Positions 1-52,100 of a stretch of DNA of 64,000 bases are shown in pieces. The notes beneath the pieces were generated by a model. It was not told the origin of the DNA, ran no database searches, and saw only the letters and a program-made list of their open reading frames with translations. The DNA lies in contig OY979725.1 of NCBI GenBank assembly GCA_963855995.1, positions 2,232,001-2,296,000 on the forward strand, given 5' to 3'. A program made the translations under genes and the position numbers. Positions within the stretch are counted from its first letter, which is position 1. Every line of letters starts with the position of its first letter. The DNA comes from Muricea muricata (lineage: Eukaryota > Cnidaria > Anthozoa > Malacalcyonacea > Plexauridae).

Positions 1-1680
1 TTTTTAAGACGAGGAGAGAAAACGTGGAGAGGACCTTGGGCCAATGAGGCACCTTATATTATTCTGATGTCGCTTGTATTGGTAAATACATGAGGAGCGG
101 TTGTAGAAAAGGTCAATAGCGGCATCCACCGGATAGCGATTATCCCACAGTAACTGGTAAAATCCGTATTATTACTATAATAATACAGGTTTTGATACTA
201 ATTCAAGATAAAAACTGACCTGGGGTTGGTTAGTTTGAAATTTAATTCACAGGTGTCTTTAATAGCGCACATCCCAAATGTCAGACGTTCTGGCACAAGT
301 AAGTCCGCTTTAGGCAAAACTGCTTTGATGGGAACAGCAAAGGTGCCATCCTAATGGTAACAAAAGAATTTGTGACAAAGAGTCCGCTATAATATGATAA
401 TTATATAAAGTCACCACAAAAAAATGAACGTTCAAAACTTTGTAAGTTCAAATTAAAGGAATCTTACTTTAGTTTGAAACTCAATTTTGTCTTCATACTG
501 ACCCTGAAAAAGTTTAACAAGATTAACTTTTATTAGTCCTTGGCAAATGGCAATACGACCAGGGATTGCATCTCTCTATCTCAAACTAATACAATGTAGT
601 GTAGGTAGTGCAATGAAAGGTAGCGCACGCAAAAAACATGCATCTTGCACTACTGAACGGATATTTAAGTGGAATTTGTTGTATTGAGCAAGGCCCTTCA
701 TTAGAAAGTTAGCATTGACATACAGTCTGTAATAATGTGTAACCTCTCGACGAGAGGCTTGCTCAAAACTTCAAATCCTGTTTTTTTTTTCTGTTCAAGC
801 AGTGAAAATTTGAACAATGATTAACACAGGGCGGACGGTCCATCAGAATTAGGTTCACTCTACATCATTATGTACACGTACGTGGTTTGGCACGTTCGTT
901 TTTACCATTCTCGCACGGTGATTTTTGCAGCTACAGTAGTCGCGTAGAGTTAGGATCTGATCACAGTCAGGCTAAGGACAATTCAGGATTAAGTTGAAAA
1001 ACATTACAAGATCAGGTGGGACAAAGCAACGAAATGCATTGTACTAAATTGTTTAACTCGATATAAGTGGAACATGAACAGACTGCAGCTTTTGTGTTAC
1101 TCAGCCACTATTCCCTGTTTGAAGTAATCATACACTAGTCAGCTTTGAAGATGAGATTGTGTACAAGTCACAAACCTTTTCTAGCGGTCTAAATGTAACA
1201 GGAAGTGTGAACGTTGTTCCACACGTCAAGATGACTGGTTTTGGATAAAGAGTTGTGAAAAATCTTGAGTCTGGAATTCTAGAAATATATTAGTTTTTGT
1301 TATTGGTAGTGTTTTGAAAAGTTTATGTCTGTGCATCCATCGAAATGTCCCAAGACATAAATGTTGAAAAACGGGCATGGAGGACACCTTTGATTACAAG
1401 CTAGTGGCTATTTGTGGAATGCCATGTGGTAATGGAAGAAAGGGTCATAGGAAGAAAGAATTATAGGAAAAAATGAAAAGCTAGAAAAGGCTAGGGAAAG
1501 GATGCAGGAGGCGCACATCATAGAAAAGGGACACATAGAAAAGGGGCAAAAGATGGATCAATCATGAGGAGGGGAGGGGAATCTAAGAGGTAAAAGTAGG
1601 TACTGATGGAAGGATAGAGGGAGTGTATAGAATGGCAATGCATGAAGAACTAGCAGGATGGGAAGAGGGGGAGCCAAAGG
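1..1680. other. Non-coding DNA, no gene seen
   Basis: No convincing exon on either strand. Around 108-170 there is a fragment (a 'atccaccggatagcgatt' stretch followed by 'cagtaactggtaaaa') that recurs near 18,555-18,620 and, more diverged, near 7,065 and 7,420, so it is a piece of a dispersed transposon. From about 1,430 the DNA becomes purine-rich and leads into the minisatellite. Confidence 0.5.
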
Positions 1681-1687
1681 ATGAAAA

Positions 1688-2397
1688 GTGGAAAGAAAGG
1701 ATGTAGAGTGGGATGAAAGGATGGAAAGTGGGAAGAAAGGATGGAAAGTGGGAAGAAAGGATGGAAAGTGGGAAGATAAGGATGGAAAGTGGGAAGAAAG
1801 GATGGAAAGTGGGAAGAAAGGATGGAAAGTGGGAAGAAAGGATGGAAAGTGGGAAGAAAGGATGGAAAGTGGGAAAAAAGGATGTGAAGTGGGAAGAAAG
1901 GATAGGAAGAAAGGATGGGAAGAAAAGATGTGAAGTGGGAAGAAAGGATGGAAAGTGGGAAAAAAGGATGGAAAGTGGGAAAAAAGGATGGAAAGTGGGA
2001 AGAAAGGATGGAAAGTGGGAAGAAAGGATGGAAAGTGGGAAGATAAGGATGGAAAGTGGGAAGAAAGGATGGAAAGTGGGAAGAAAGGATGGAAAGTGGG
2101 AAGAAAGGATGGAAAGTGGGAAGAAAGGATGGAAAGTGGGAAAAAAGGATGTGAAGTGGGAAGAAAGGATAGGAAGAAAGGATGGGAAGAAAAGATGTGA
2201 AGTGGGAAGAAAGGATGGAAAGTGGGAAAAAAGGATGGAAAGTGGGAAAAAAGGATGGAAAGTGGGAAGAAAGGATGGAAAGTGGGAAGAAAGGATGGAA
2301 AGTGGGAAGAAAGGATGGAAAGTGGGAAGAAAGGATGGAAAGTGGGAAGAAAGGATGGAAAGTGGGACGAAAGGATGGAAAGTGGGACGAAAGGATA
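1688..2397. repeat. 20-bp purine minisatellite with 267-bp higher-order period
   Basis: About 35 tandem copies of a 20-bp unit close to GGGAAGAAAGGATGGAAAGT. Variant units mark a second level of order. The insertion variant 'ggaagataag' occurs at 1,771 and 2,038, and 'gggaaaaaaggatgtgaag' at 1,871 and 2,138, both exactly 267 bp apart, so a block of about 13 units was itself duplicated. Frames stay open across the array only because the unit happens to lack stops; they are not genes. Confidence 0.93.
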
Positions 2398-3870
2398 GTA
2401 GGAGTAAAGAAGTTAGAGATAAGTGAATATAGAAATGGAAAGAAGGGGGCTTACTATGATGAAAGTGAATGAGGGGAATAAAACAATAGAAAAGATTGAG
2501 AAAGATAAAAGTAAAAAGGGTAGAAGAAAGGAGAAGATAGGATGGTCGTCAAAGGAATGAAAAAAGTAGTATAGGAGGAGACAGGGGGGGATAGATCAAA
2601 GAAAGGTGGAACAGAGGGAGGTAAGACTGACAAATCTTAAACATGATAAATAACAAATTATGGAAAATGAAATGAATGGAAGAATGTTAAAATGGAGGGA
2701 GAGAATGAAGGTGAGAAGCTTCTTAATGATCAGAGAGGATGTGACGTCTATGGAGACTTATCAACAAAGATTAAAGAAAACAGTAGTTCTAGCTTACTTG
2801 TAAATGATTTTTTGTGTCTTGACTTGAACATTTTTCAATGTTATTTGTTTTGTGTATTCTCCCCCAGGCTCCCATCCCTGCCACTGAATTCTTTCATTCA
2901 CTTCAATGCCATAGTTTTGAACGGTTTTTTGTGAAACTGACGTCATAATCTGGTGGAAAAAAGGTTAAAGAAACTCCATACAGATATCATAAAGACCAAT
3001 AGTTGGTGCGTGGGCATAATAAAACCATCGAAGTAATTGCAAGTAAGAGTGAATCATGCAAGGGCACTATGGGTCATGATTATTGAAGCATTTAGAAGGT
3101 CCTGGGGTCATCCATAAATTATGTGGAAACAGTGATATTGATGTATTAATTACGCAAATTTACATTAGGAAATTATAAATGAATGTTTTGCACAAGAGTA
3201 CATTACAGTCAGCCAGCCTGGCAATTTGGTCATGCTATGCAAATTTAAATCATTATTCATTTCTTTAGAAAATGATTTCATATATGGTCTATAAAAAAAG
3301 AAAAATATGCATTTGCATGACCAAATATTGAGCTGGCTTTGCCACTGACTAAAATTACTCTATCACTTGGGTGCCTTACACTTCATTTCAGTATGCGATG
3401 GTGTTATTAGTTTTTGTTCTTTTATAATTTTTTGATGGCGCATGTATTTTGTAATTGCTCAAGTACAGCAAAGTGTAAAATTTCCAATTCCTTAAACAAA
3501 TATTTTCAGTGTTGCAGGTATTGCACAAAACATATGATCCCTCACAACATAAAACATTTGCTATAAGCAGGAATTTTAAGAAAACCCCCTGAACTACAAA
3601 ATTCCTAAGGGCCTTATCGCAAACCTCTTACCCTATTTGATGCATTGTTCAGTTAGTGAAGGAGATATCATGTTTTGTGTGCTTCAATAACTACAAATTT
3701 TATACACTATTATTGACAACTTTTGCTTGCCACATTTCCCCATTTTTTTCAGAGAAATTGCTATTTACTATATACATAATTTAGAAACACACAAACCATA
3801 GAAACAACGAACTCCCAGTACAGCCATAACAGCAAAATGACAGTAAACATAACAATTATTTAAAACTTAC
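2398..3870. other. Non-coding DNA, no gene seen
   Basis: AT-rich sequence. Purine-rich decay of the minisatellite continues to about 2,700. I see no exon with splice signals and a plausible protein on either strand, and no clear repeat structure. Confidence 0.45.
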
Positions 3871-4280
3871 CAGCTTAGTACCAAGACTGTCAATTCTAAT
3901 AAGTCAGCTCCAATCTAGTAAACTGTCCAATATAAAGTCCGCAAAAACGTCTAAAATTAACTTCATAATTCACTATCCTCGCCAAACAAGCTACATACTT
4001 CTCTCGTTCTATATCCACAAAATAAACGGCAATAAAACATCCAAAACGTAGAAATAAACTTCAAAATTCTTGTTTAGAATTGACCATTTAATAAAATTGT
4101 TAAGCTTTGTTGCCATAGCAACATTTCACGGGCACACTTCGAAGCAACTTCGGCAAGCTTCGGAAATCATTTTTCCCACTGAGCTATATATTTGGAGAGC
4201 GCAAACGTAGATACAGAAATTGAAGACAGGAGTCGAGACTCGAGTGCAGTATTTCCGTGAAAACTGCGCATGCGGAACAT
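3871..4280 (-). promoter_or_regulatory. Putative promoter and untranslated first exon of a leftward gene
   Basis: Positions 4,109-4,122 read GTTGCCATAGCAAC, a near-perfect palindromic RFX X-box. Positions 4,265-4,274 read TGCGCATGCG, an NRF-1 core. On the minus strand a good donor (CTG|GTAAGT) lies at 3,870/3,871, so a first exon of about 300 bases ending there is likely. No long coding frame reaches the donor, so the exon would be mostly untranslated. CABIN1 ends at 4,472 reading toward this site, so the promoter should serve a gene to the left of the window. X-boxes are typical of ciliary genes; that link is inference only. Confidence 0.35.
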
Positions 4281-4471
4281 CCTGATCAGTACCCGGCAAT
4301 ATTGCCCCTACGGCTTTTTACGTTCTCTTAAGCAACACATGGGAAAGCTTTAAATGGGAAAGCTACATAATTTTTTTTATTTATTAATGTCGATGCTGAA
4401 TAAATAAATAATGCAAATTTAGAACAGTTTACTCAGCTAGATCACTTAATAGATAAAAATACGTCCGTACA

Positions 4472-44652
<40,181 letters not shown>

Positions 44653-44850
44653 CTATATTTTAATGCAACACAAAATGTGTACCAATGATGAACAGATACT
44701 GTGGCAATGAAAAGATACTCCAGGCGGTATAGCTTTGTTAGAAATATATTAAAGCCCAATAAATATTAAAGCCTTTGTTAGATATTAAATATTAAAGCCT
44801 TTGTTAGAAATATCAAACCCTAGAAATATTACAGCCCTTTTTTATATAAA

Positions 44851-45038
44851 ACAAATAGATAAAATTTTGGCATTGTCTGTTCAGTTATAGATATATGGTA
44901 GACGTCATAATGTAGTAAGAACATCAGTGACCCACTCACTTAGGCAGCTTGTGGGCCACTTTTTTGTTCTTACCACATTATGACATCATACCGTGTATCT
45001 ATAACTGGACAGACAACGGCAAAATGTTATCTATTTGT
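44851..45038. repeat. Foldback MITE
   Basis: Ends ACAAATAGATAA and TTATCTATTTGT. Arms of about 75 bp, both containing 'cagttatagata' and 'gtcataatgt' (or complements). Loop about 45 bp. Confidence 0.8.
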
Positions 45039-45094
45039 GAAATAGACACCCCCTATTAAAAGTCTAGCTATGACCCTGGTAACATGCTTGATGG

Positions 45095-45340
45095 CATTTT
45101 CACACTTGTTATAAGGTTGTTTTAACAAGTCCAGTCCAGTATTGACATAACAAGATTGTCACACGACTCGCAACACAAGGTTGTAACAACATTGTTACAT
45201 CATGCTTGTACCAGATTTGTTAGAACAACCTTGTAATATGTCTGATAGCATCAACATGGTTGTTACAAGTTAATTAACAGCTCGTTCCAAACTTGTTGAC
45301 CAGATCGAGCAAGCCGTGTGAACACCATTTGTTGATGACT
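45095..45340. repeat. GTT/AAC-rich dispersed repeat (copy 4)
   Basis: Fourth member of the family at 11,850, 16,680 and 38,945. Contains 'cttgttataaggttgtttta' and the paired 'gttagaacaaccttgtaata', giving internal inverted symmetry. Confidence 0.55.
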
Positions 45341-46175
45341 TGTTTGCATACATTTCTACGTGTGTAACCATTGTGGCAGCAGCCCTGACGGGAAAGTTTG
45401 CAAATTGCGCGCCCAAGATTTCGAAAATTTACTATAAAATATACAGGGAACGTCAAAACTGATCAAACTTTCCAGTCAAGTCGGAAGTATTTGGGCCTGT
45501 CACCTTAGTCGAGTCACTTTCTTTCACAGAATACAAAATAAACAAAGAGCAACTCAAGTTGGAACCTTTTAATTTGTGTCCCCAGGCATGTTGAATCGTA
45601 CATTTTCATTATGTAGATTCTGGCCAGTCGATTGCATTTTCCGGCCAATTAAAACGCTGGACTGGCTTATCTACCATTATTCTGATCAGTATTAAAACCA
45701 TAGATTAAAACTGCATAAAAATTGAAAGACATGTTGCACTGCTGAGTAGCCCTACTGTTTATTCTCTATGCTGCGCTTTCTTCAGACACAACAAAATCCC
45801 ACATACCTCCCCCACTATCTTTCGTCTTTTAGACACATCATTAATTGATTACAAAACGTATAAAACAAGGACAAACGAAATAGTGACAAAATATACTGCA
45901 GAACATGGCCAAAACACTGACACTGACAGAATATTGTATTCACGTATTGTAACATAAAGTATTGTCCCCTTACAGTAGCTGCCACAGACCACAAGGATAG
46001 TTTGCTCGATCTGTATTACCGTTGACTGCACCTACACTTGCACACTAAACCACTGGTACATTCCCTCCATTACCTGATTCCCCTTTCCCCTTGCGCTTTC
46101 TCTCTCTATCCACTTGGGACTACATTAATCGACTTGCTCGCGTGCAGCGTCGGGTTTGCTTGTCGGCAGTCGGGA

Positions 46176-49100
46176 ATGACCAAATTCGTAATTTTTTCTC
46201 CGCAAAGCAAGAAAGAAGTTCGGAAACCTTTAAGATATCAAAGCAATCCTGCCTTTATTTCAAAGTAATATGCCTTATTTTCTATCAGAAATTGTAGAAG
46301 GGTATCTAGATCTCTCATATAGATGAGTTTTGGTTTCTTTATTCTCACATACCGGGTTTTTTTCAGAACTTTAGAAACAACTACTATTGATCCAGACATG
46401 ATTTCTGAAGAAATATTTGGGAGCTTGCGAAAAACCCCTGGAAAATTCATTTTAATAAGAAATTCAGACTTGCAGTTCAAACGAAAGGCAATTCAAAGAT
46501 CATGTAAACACTTGTTAAGTCGGGATTCTCATTTAGACCTAGCTCAGAATCGCCTTTTAATATGAACTGGAATATTACTTTCCATGTTTCTTGTATAGAG
46601 AGGGTGGTAAAGGGGGGGTTTGGATCACGTTTCATGAGAGGAAAAACAGCTATTTCACATTTCACAGATCAAAAATTAGAAATTTCACGAAATTTAATGA
46701 ACTCGTTTTTAACTGTGTAGATTTAATGCCTTTCTTAACCCGTCAGCCCATTTTTACGTTGTAGGAAGTAAAAAGCACCATTGAAAGCTTAATGCGGACG
46801 AATTTTTGTAAAAACAGCCAATATATGTAGAAAAAAATGAAGAAAATAAATGCATTTAGTAAAATTGTTGTAACCAGTGCATTGTACTTTGTTCTTTAGC
46901 ACTTATTCCTACAGTCGTCCAGCTGCCAATCACGGCTCAGGAATTGGCCTGTAAATCACATTTCACGACACAAAAATTCGTCAAGTCTCATTTGACAACA
47001 ACAAATATTGGCAATTCACGTCTCACGAAAAAACCCTTTACCACCCTCTATAGAGTGCAGTGTATCAGTGGACAGAAGAGGTTTAGACGAAAAAGAAAGG
47101 AAGGATAAAAGAAAGTTACAATAAAGTTTATAAAGAATAATGAAGAAACTATTGACACAACACTTAATACATGATAATAATTATCATTTTAAACATGCGC
47201 AAAAACTTTTTCTTTAAAGCAAGTGTTTTTTGTTCTTTCTGGAAAGAGACAAAGACGACAACGCTTACTAAATGAAAGCCGTGTAGTCATGTTTTAAGTT
47301 GTTTAGCTATGTTTAGTCGTGTCTTAGCAGTAGACAAGTGGAAGTTTGCATCATTAATAACTGTTGTCTTTTTTAGTTACTTTCCGTGGGCCTTTCTTCT
47401 TGATCGAGCTTTATATGTCATTACGCTCAGTGTCTTTGATATAGGAGTCATTTATTTATGACCTTGGGTTTAATTCCCAAACACTGAATAGCAGTCCTTA
47501 GCTCTTTCAAGTGATGAGATAACATTGCAACAGAGTTATTACTTTCCCTAGACACTATATACAATACATTATGGTTACAGGTGCGACAAAATATCGCCTT
47601 GGGTTTCACTTCCAAAAACAGAATCGAATGGCAGTCATTAGCTCTTTCAAGTAATGAGATAGCATTGCCACAAGATGGCACTGCGTTATCGCTGCAACTG
47701 ACTATACAATAAGCCTTAACTGAGAACTCTGCGGTCCAGTTTGTATAATTTCGATTGTAAGATATGAAATACAGTTTAAATGGGTGCTTTTAACTGCACT
47801 GCCAACATTGCTATGTTTTGTTAGTCCTATATTGCGTGTAAGACAACGGGATGCATGTAGTTTACTTGTGATATAACCATGCCTTTTTTGAGCTAGATTA
47901 AGTACATCCCCGTTGCCTTACAATCCGGAACCAAAGTTAGTGCAGTGAAGTTAAAACCAACCATTTAAACTATCTCACTATCGTCATATCAACGAGAAAG
48001 CTAGTAGTGAGTTGCAGCGTGAAAGTGATAACGCAGTGCCATCTTGTTGCAATATGTTATCTCACTACGCGGTAGAGCAAAAGACTGCCATTCAGTGTTT
48101 GGCAAGTAAACCCAAGGCCACGCTTTTTACTATGTTTAATTTGTCACGCCTGCAACCATAATATAGTGTATACTGTGGTGTCTAGGCAGAGTTCTTGCAA
48201 TGTTATCTGATCACTTGAAAGAGCACAGGACTGTCATTCAGTGTTTGGGAATTAAACCCAAGGCCATTAAAAAATGACTCCTATATCAAGGACACTGAAC
48301 GTAATGACATACAAAACTCGATCAAAAAGAAAGGCCCACGGAGAGCGAAAAAAGACAACAGTTATCAATGATGCAAACGTTGATTTCTTTTGCTGAGAAG
48401 AGCATAAAAAGATCGTTAAACATAGCTAAACAACTTAAAACATGACTGCACAGCTTTGATTAAGTAAGCATTGTCGTCTTTGACTCTTCCATCAAAGAAA
48501 ACACTTGCTTTAAAGCGTTTGCGCATCCATGCTTGTACCGTAAGCTTTGGGAAGAAGTCCTTCGTATATGTAGTGGACTATAGTTTTATAGTGTGGTGGT
48601 TTAGTGGTGCCTTGAACTCTTCTCGTCGCTATTTCTCGGCGAAGACAGCTTGTCTTCTTCAACGAAGGGAAATAACGGCGAGAAGTGTTCAATGCACCAA
48701 CCCTACAGGTCTGTCCCTAACAGTCAAGTTAAGGAAATTTGCTTAAATATTAGTTAGGACACAAGGCACATAACGATTGCCTCCTTGTCCTCGCGGTACT
48801 GCCTAGTGTTTTCCTCTATTCCACTTCCATCTTTCGCTTGACTTTTGGGCGGATCGGGGACCGATCAGTCCAACTGAGCGAGAGAAGAATTAAATTCTTA
48901 CCAAACTCTGTTGGACTTAACCGGTCCCGATCCACCTAAAATCAAAGTCAAGACAGTTACCTTTACCTCTCGATCACGGAGGGAAAGATGTTTGCCAACG
49001 AAAACTCGAACGGGTCTTTCCTCGCTCATCAGCATGCAAATAAAAAAAAAGGTACAAAAACGCCTCTTATAGGCGGTTTTTGGGTGAATTAACTAAGTAA

Positions 49101-52100
49101 ACTAAAAGTAAAGAAGTAGAAGAAAGACCTGAGTTAGAAATAATGGCAGAAACACTTCGTTCAGTCAATAAAAACTGATTTTTAGCTGCCTAAAAAGATC
49201 ATTGAACTACACATACGGGTACTTTTCTGGCCAACAATGATCATCTGACGTCATTTGCTGCTGGTACTCGAAGAAGAAGCTTCGTTGAAAATCTCTCGGC
49301 TTCGAACAAGTATTTGCACACAAAAAAGTCTTCAAGGTACGTATAAATATCAATTGATTCCATAGAAATTGCGAGGAAGATGCATGGGAGACATCTGGAG
49401 CAAATTCGAGCTCCAACGAGAAAGAAATAACAAAATATAACGAGGCAAAATATAGCGTCTTCGTAATAATTCAAGATCAAAATGGCGTCGTCTTCTTGTC
49501 CAATCTAAAGATGCAACAAAAATCGTTCTAGTGTAGTTGGGCATCAACAGTGTTGGATTTTTATTACACATTTAAGTATTCTCTAACATTGTACGTATGG
49601 TTTAGTTTTAAAATATTATATTGTCTAAAAAGACCGGTCTGTTTGCCACGCTGAATCTCACTTTTTAAATTTAATGAAATTCATATAAATGTTCTGATAT
49701 ATATGATTGAATTTCTATTTTCCTCTTTTTAGCTGGACCGTAAATGAACCGTTTGAAATGTTACACTGAAGCCACGACTAAAACGGAACCTTTTTTGAGG
49801 TAAAATAATTTTTATCTAAAGTCTGCGTCATTTACCTCTACAACTGAATTTTGTATTTGCGGCCATATTCATGAAATGCTTCTATTTTTTGTTCTTACAT
49901 ATCGAACTTTACATTGTAGATATTCCAGAAAAATTGCGAGAAAATCACGTGACAACTGTGACGCGAATACCACAGCCAAAAAAGGACTTTCAGATGGATT
50001 ATGGTAAGAAACCCAAATTTTACAATATACTTACTATCATTTTAAACTCTGTATTACACCCCCGTGGGAAAATTTACCTGAAAAAAATAATTACGTGCTC
50101 TGTATGTAAAGCTCCTTCAAGTTTTTGGCAATCCAACTAATAAATAAACTCCGTCCACTATTAAATCCTTCCTCTCCAGTAAGACCACACCCACCCTATG
50201 GGGATTAATAGAGAGTTTATAATGATGATTATTGTCATGTATGAAGTGCAGTATCAAAAGTTTCTCCATTATTTTTTATTAACTTTATTGCAACTTACTT
50301 TTATTCTTCTTTCTTTTTACTTTTTCGTCAAAACCTCTTTTGTCCACTGATACACTGCACTCTATACAAGAAACATAGAAATTCAGATTTCCAGTTCAAA
50401 TTCAAAGGTGATTCCGAGCTAGAATCAAGAGAGCTCTGCTTAACAAGTGTTTATATGACCTTTGGACTGCCTTTCATTTGAACTGCAAGTCTTAATTTCT
50501 TGATATCTGCACTTCAGACAGGTTTAATTTCCTCTCCCTAATTAATGCCCCCTTTCTTTACACCAATCCAATCTTCCTCCTGTTTGCCCCCTTGCTTTCA
50601 CATGCACACCTTTTATGGTAGTTCCTCCTTACTTCCTCCATATCAATCTTTATCCTGCGTCCACCACTACTACCGCTCTTATCGTTGTACATTGCTCATT
50701 TGACGTAGTTACAGGAGAATTATTCATTCAGTTTGGTAATTGCTTTATATGACAACTACAGTGAAACGCACATTTATTCATTTATTTTTAATCCCGCCTC
50801 GTGCTTAACAGCCTTAGTTAAGTATCCTGGTTCCGTTGATTACTGATATTTTACAATTCCAACGAACATTCTGAAGCCGAAGTACCCGGAATAAACCCAC
50901 GACTAACTGATTCCTCACATGGGTGTCACGAGTCTGACGTGGAGATTGAACCCACGACCTCAGAGGTGACAGGCACTTGCTCTGCGATTGCGCCACTTGG
51001 ACATTACTGTGCAGGATCAAACAGTCCTACACGAGAAATTTAAATTGCCTGGCGTTGACTTGTGTTTCGCTGTAATTACTATATAAAACAATTGCTAAAT
51101 AATTTCCTGGGCAGGATGCGTCATACATGTACTTGAGATGCTCAGCTTCGATTCAAGTTTTCTACAAGTTTCCGCAAATATCTCAACATCCCGCGCGCAT
51201 GTATGACGCAATCTTGAGCAGAAACCATTCGGTATTTTTCCTCTCTTATCTTCTTTTCGGTCATTTACGTAATCAATAGCTGTACGACAAATTGAGCAAA
51301 TTGTGGGCGTTCTTGACCGCCTGTTTTAGTCTCCTTAACGGGCGGTCAAATACTTCCTCGATTTCTTTAAAATATATCCCGTGTTTTAAGTGGGCCTACA
51401 TAAAATATATTTGTTTATTCAGAAAATTCATCAAAAATTTATAAATAATATCGTTAGGGAACTAGAGATGCACCAAAGAATGCTTTCAAATTCCGCCATT
51501 TTGTGTTGCGCTTTTTCTTAGAGCTGCATACATACACTTTAGTGCTTGTACGTACACGATTTCTACTTGGCACATTTCTCATTACCGGAACATTATCATG
51601 CCGGAACTTCTTCCACTGGTCATCTTGGAGTTTTGTCGGTCGACTAACATCTGTGCCTATTATAATCACTCAATCCTCTCTAATGCTTATTAGCGTAGTT
51701 TTTGTTGCTTATCTTGTAAAAACTTTTTTCGTCACTTTTTTCAAAGGAAGCCAAGCAAAAAGTGAATGCAATAACTACCAGCCAATGAGAGAACAAGATG
51801 TGAAGGAATTGATATCTTTCATGTTCAGCAGAAGATGCAAATACTATCACAATGTACGGTTTGTCAAAGTCATTTACAATCAAATTTTCGTTTGGTTTCC
51901 AATGTTCTGAAATATTTTGTAATATTAATTTTCTCCTTATTTTATGGTGGTGAACTGGATGTGAATGAGCTTGGTACCTACTATACCAAACGAATGCTAA
52001 CCACATGAAACCATAAACAGCATGACAAAACGAGACCAACCGAAGCTAGGACGATCAAAAGATAGAGTGAAGGTAAGTCTGTTGTTGATTTTACTTTGTC

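Larger units (their letters stand above)
44653..46175. other. Divergent intergenic region between CABIN1 and the plus-strand gene
   Basis: Holds a foldback element (44,851-45,038), a GTT/AAC-rich repeat (45,095-45,340) and a CpG-richer stretch at about 46,130-46,175 ('gctcgcgtgcagcgtcgggt') immediately before the plus-strand ATG. A CABIN1 untranslated exon and a shared promoter probably lie here; I could not place the CABIN1 start site. Confidence 0.4.

Noticed and set aside
1713..2472. Long lysine-rich open frames in the minisatellite.
   Set aside because: The 20-bp unit lacks stops in several frames, so the frames come from the repeat.
48880..49040. Two minus-strand exon-like stretches (starting MLMSEERPVR and VDRDRLSPTEF).
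   Set aside because: The second lies wholly in an imperfect palindrome (48,837-48,952) and no downstream exon continues in phase; a repeat explains it better.
51503..51910. 135-codon plus-strand frame with a hydrophobic segment.
   Set aside because: Starts at a non-ATG codon, fits no splice phase of the neighbouring gene and resembles nothing known; the AT-rich DNA can yield this by chance.
52020..52072. Exon-like stretch MTKRDQPKLG with acceptor and GTAAGT donor.
   Set aside because: In the phase left by exon 3 it gives an immediate stop, whereas 52,512-52,582 joins cleanly.
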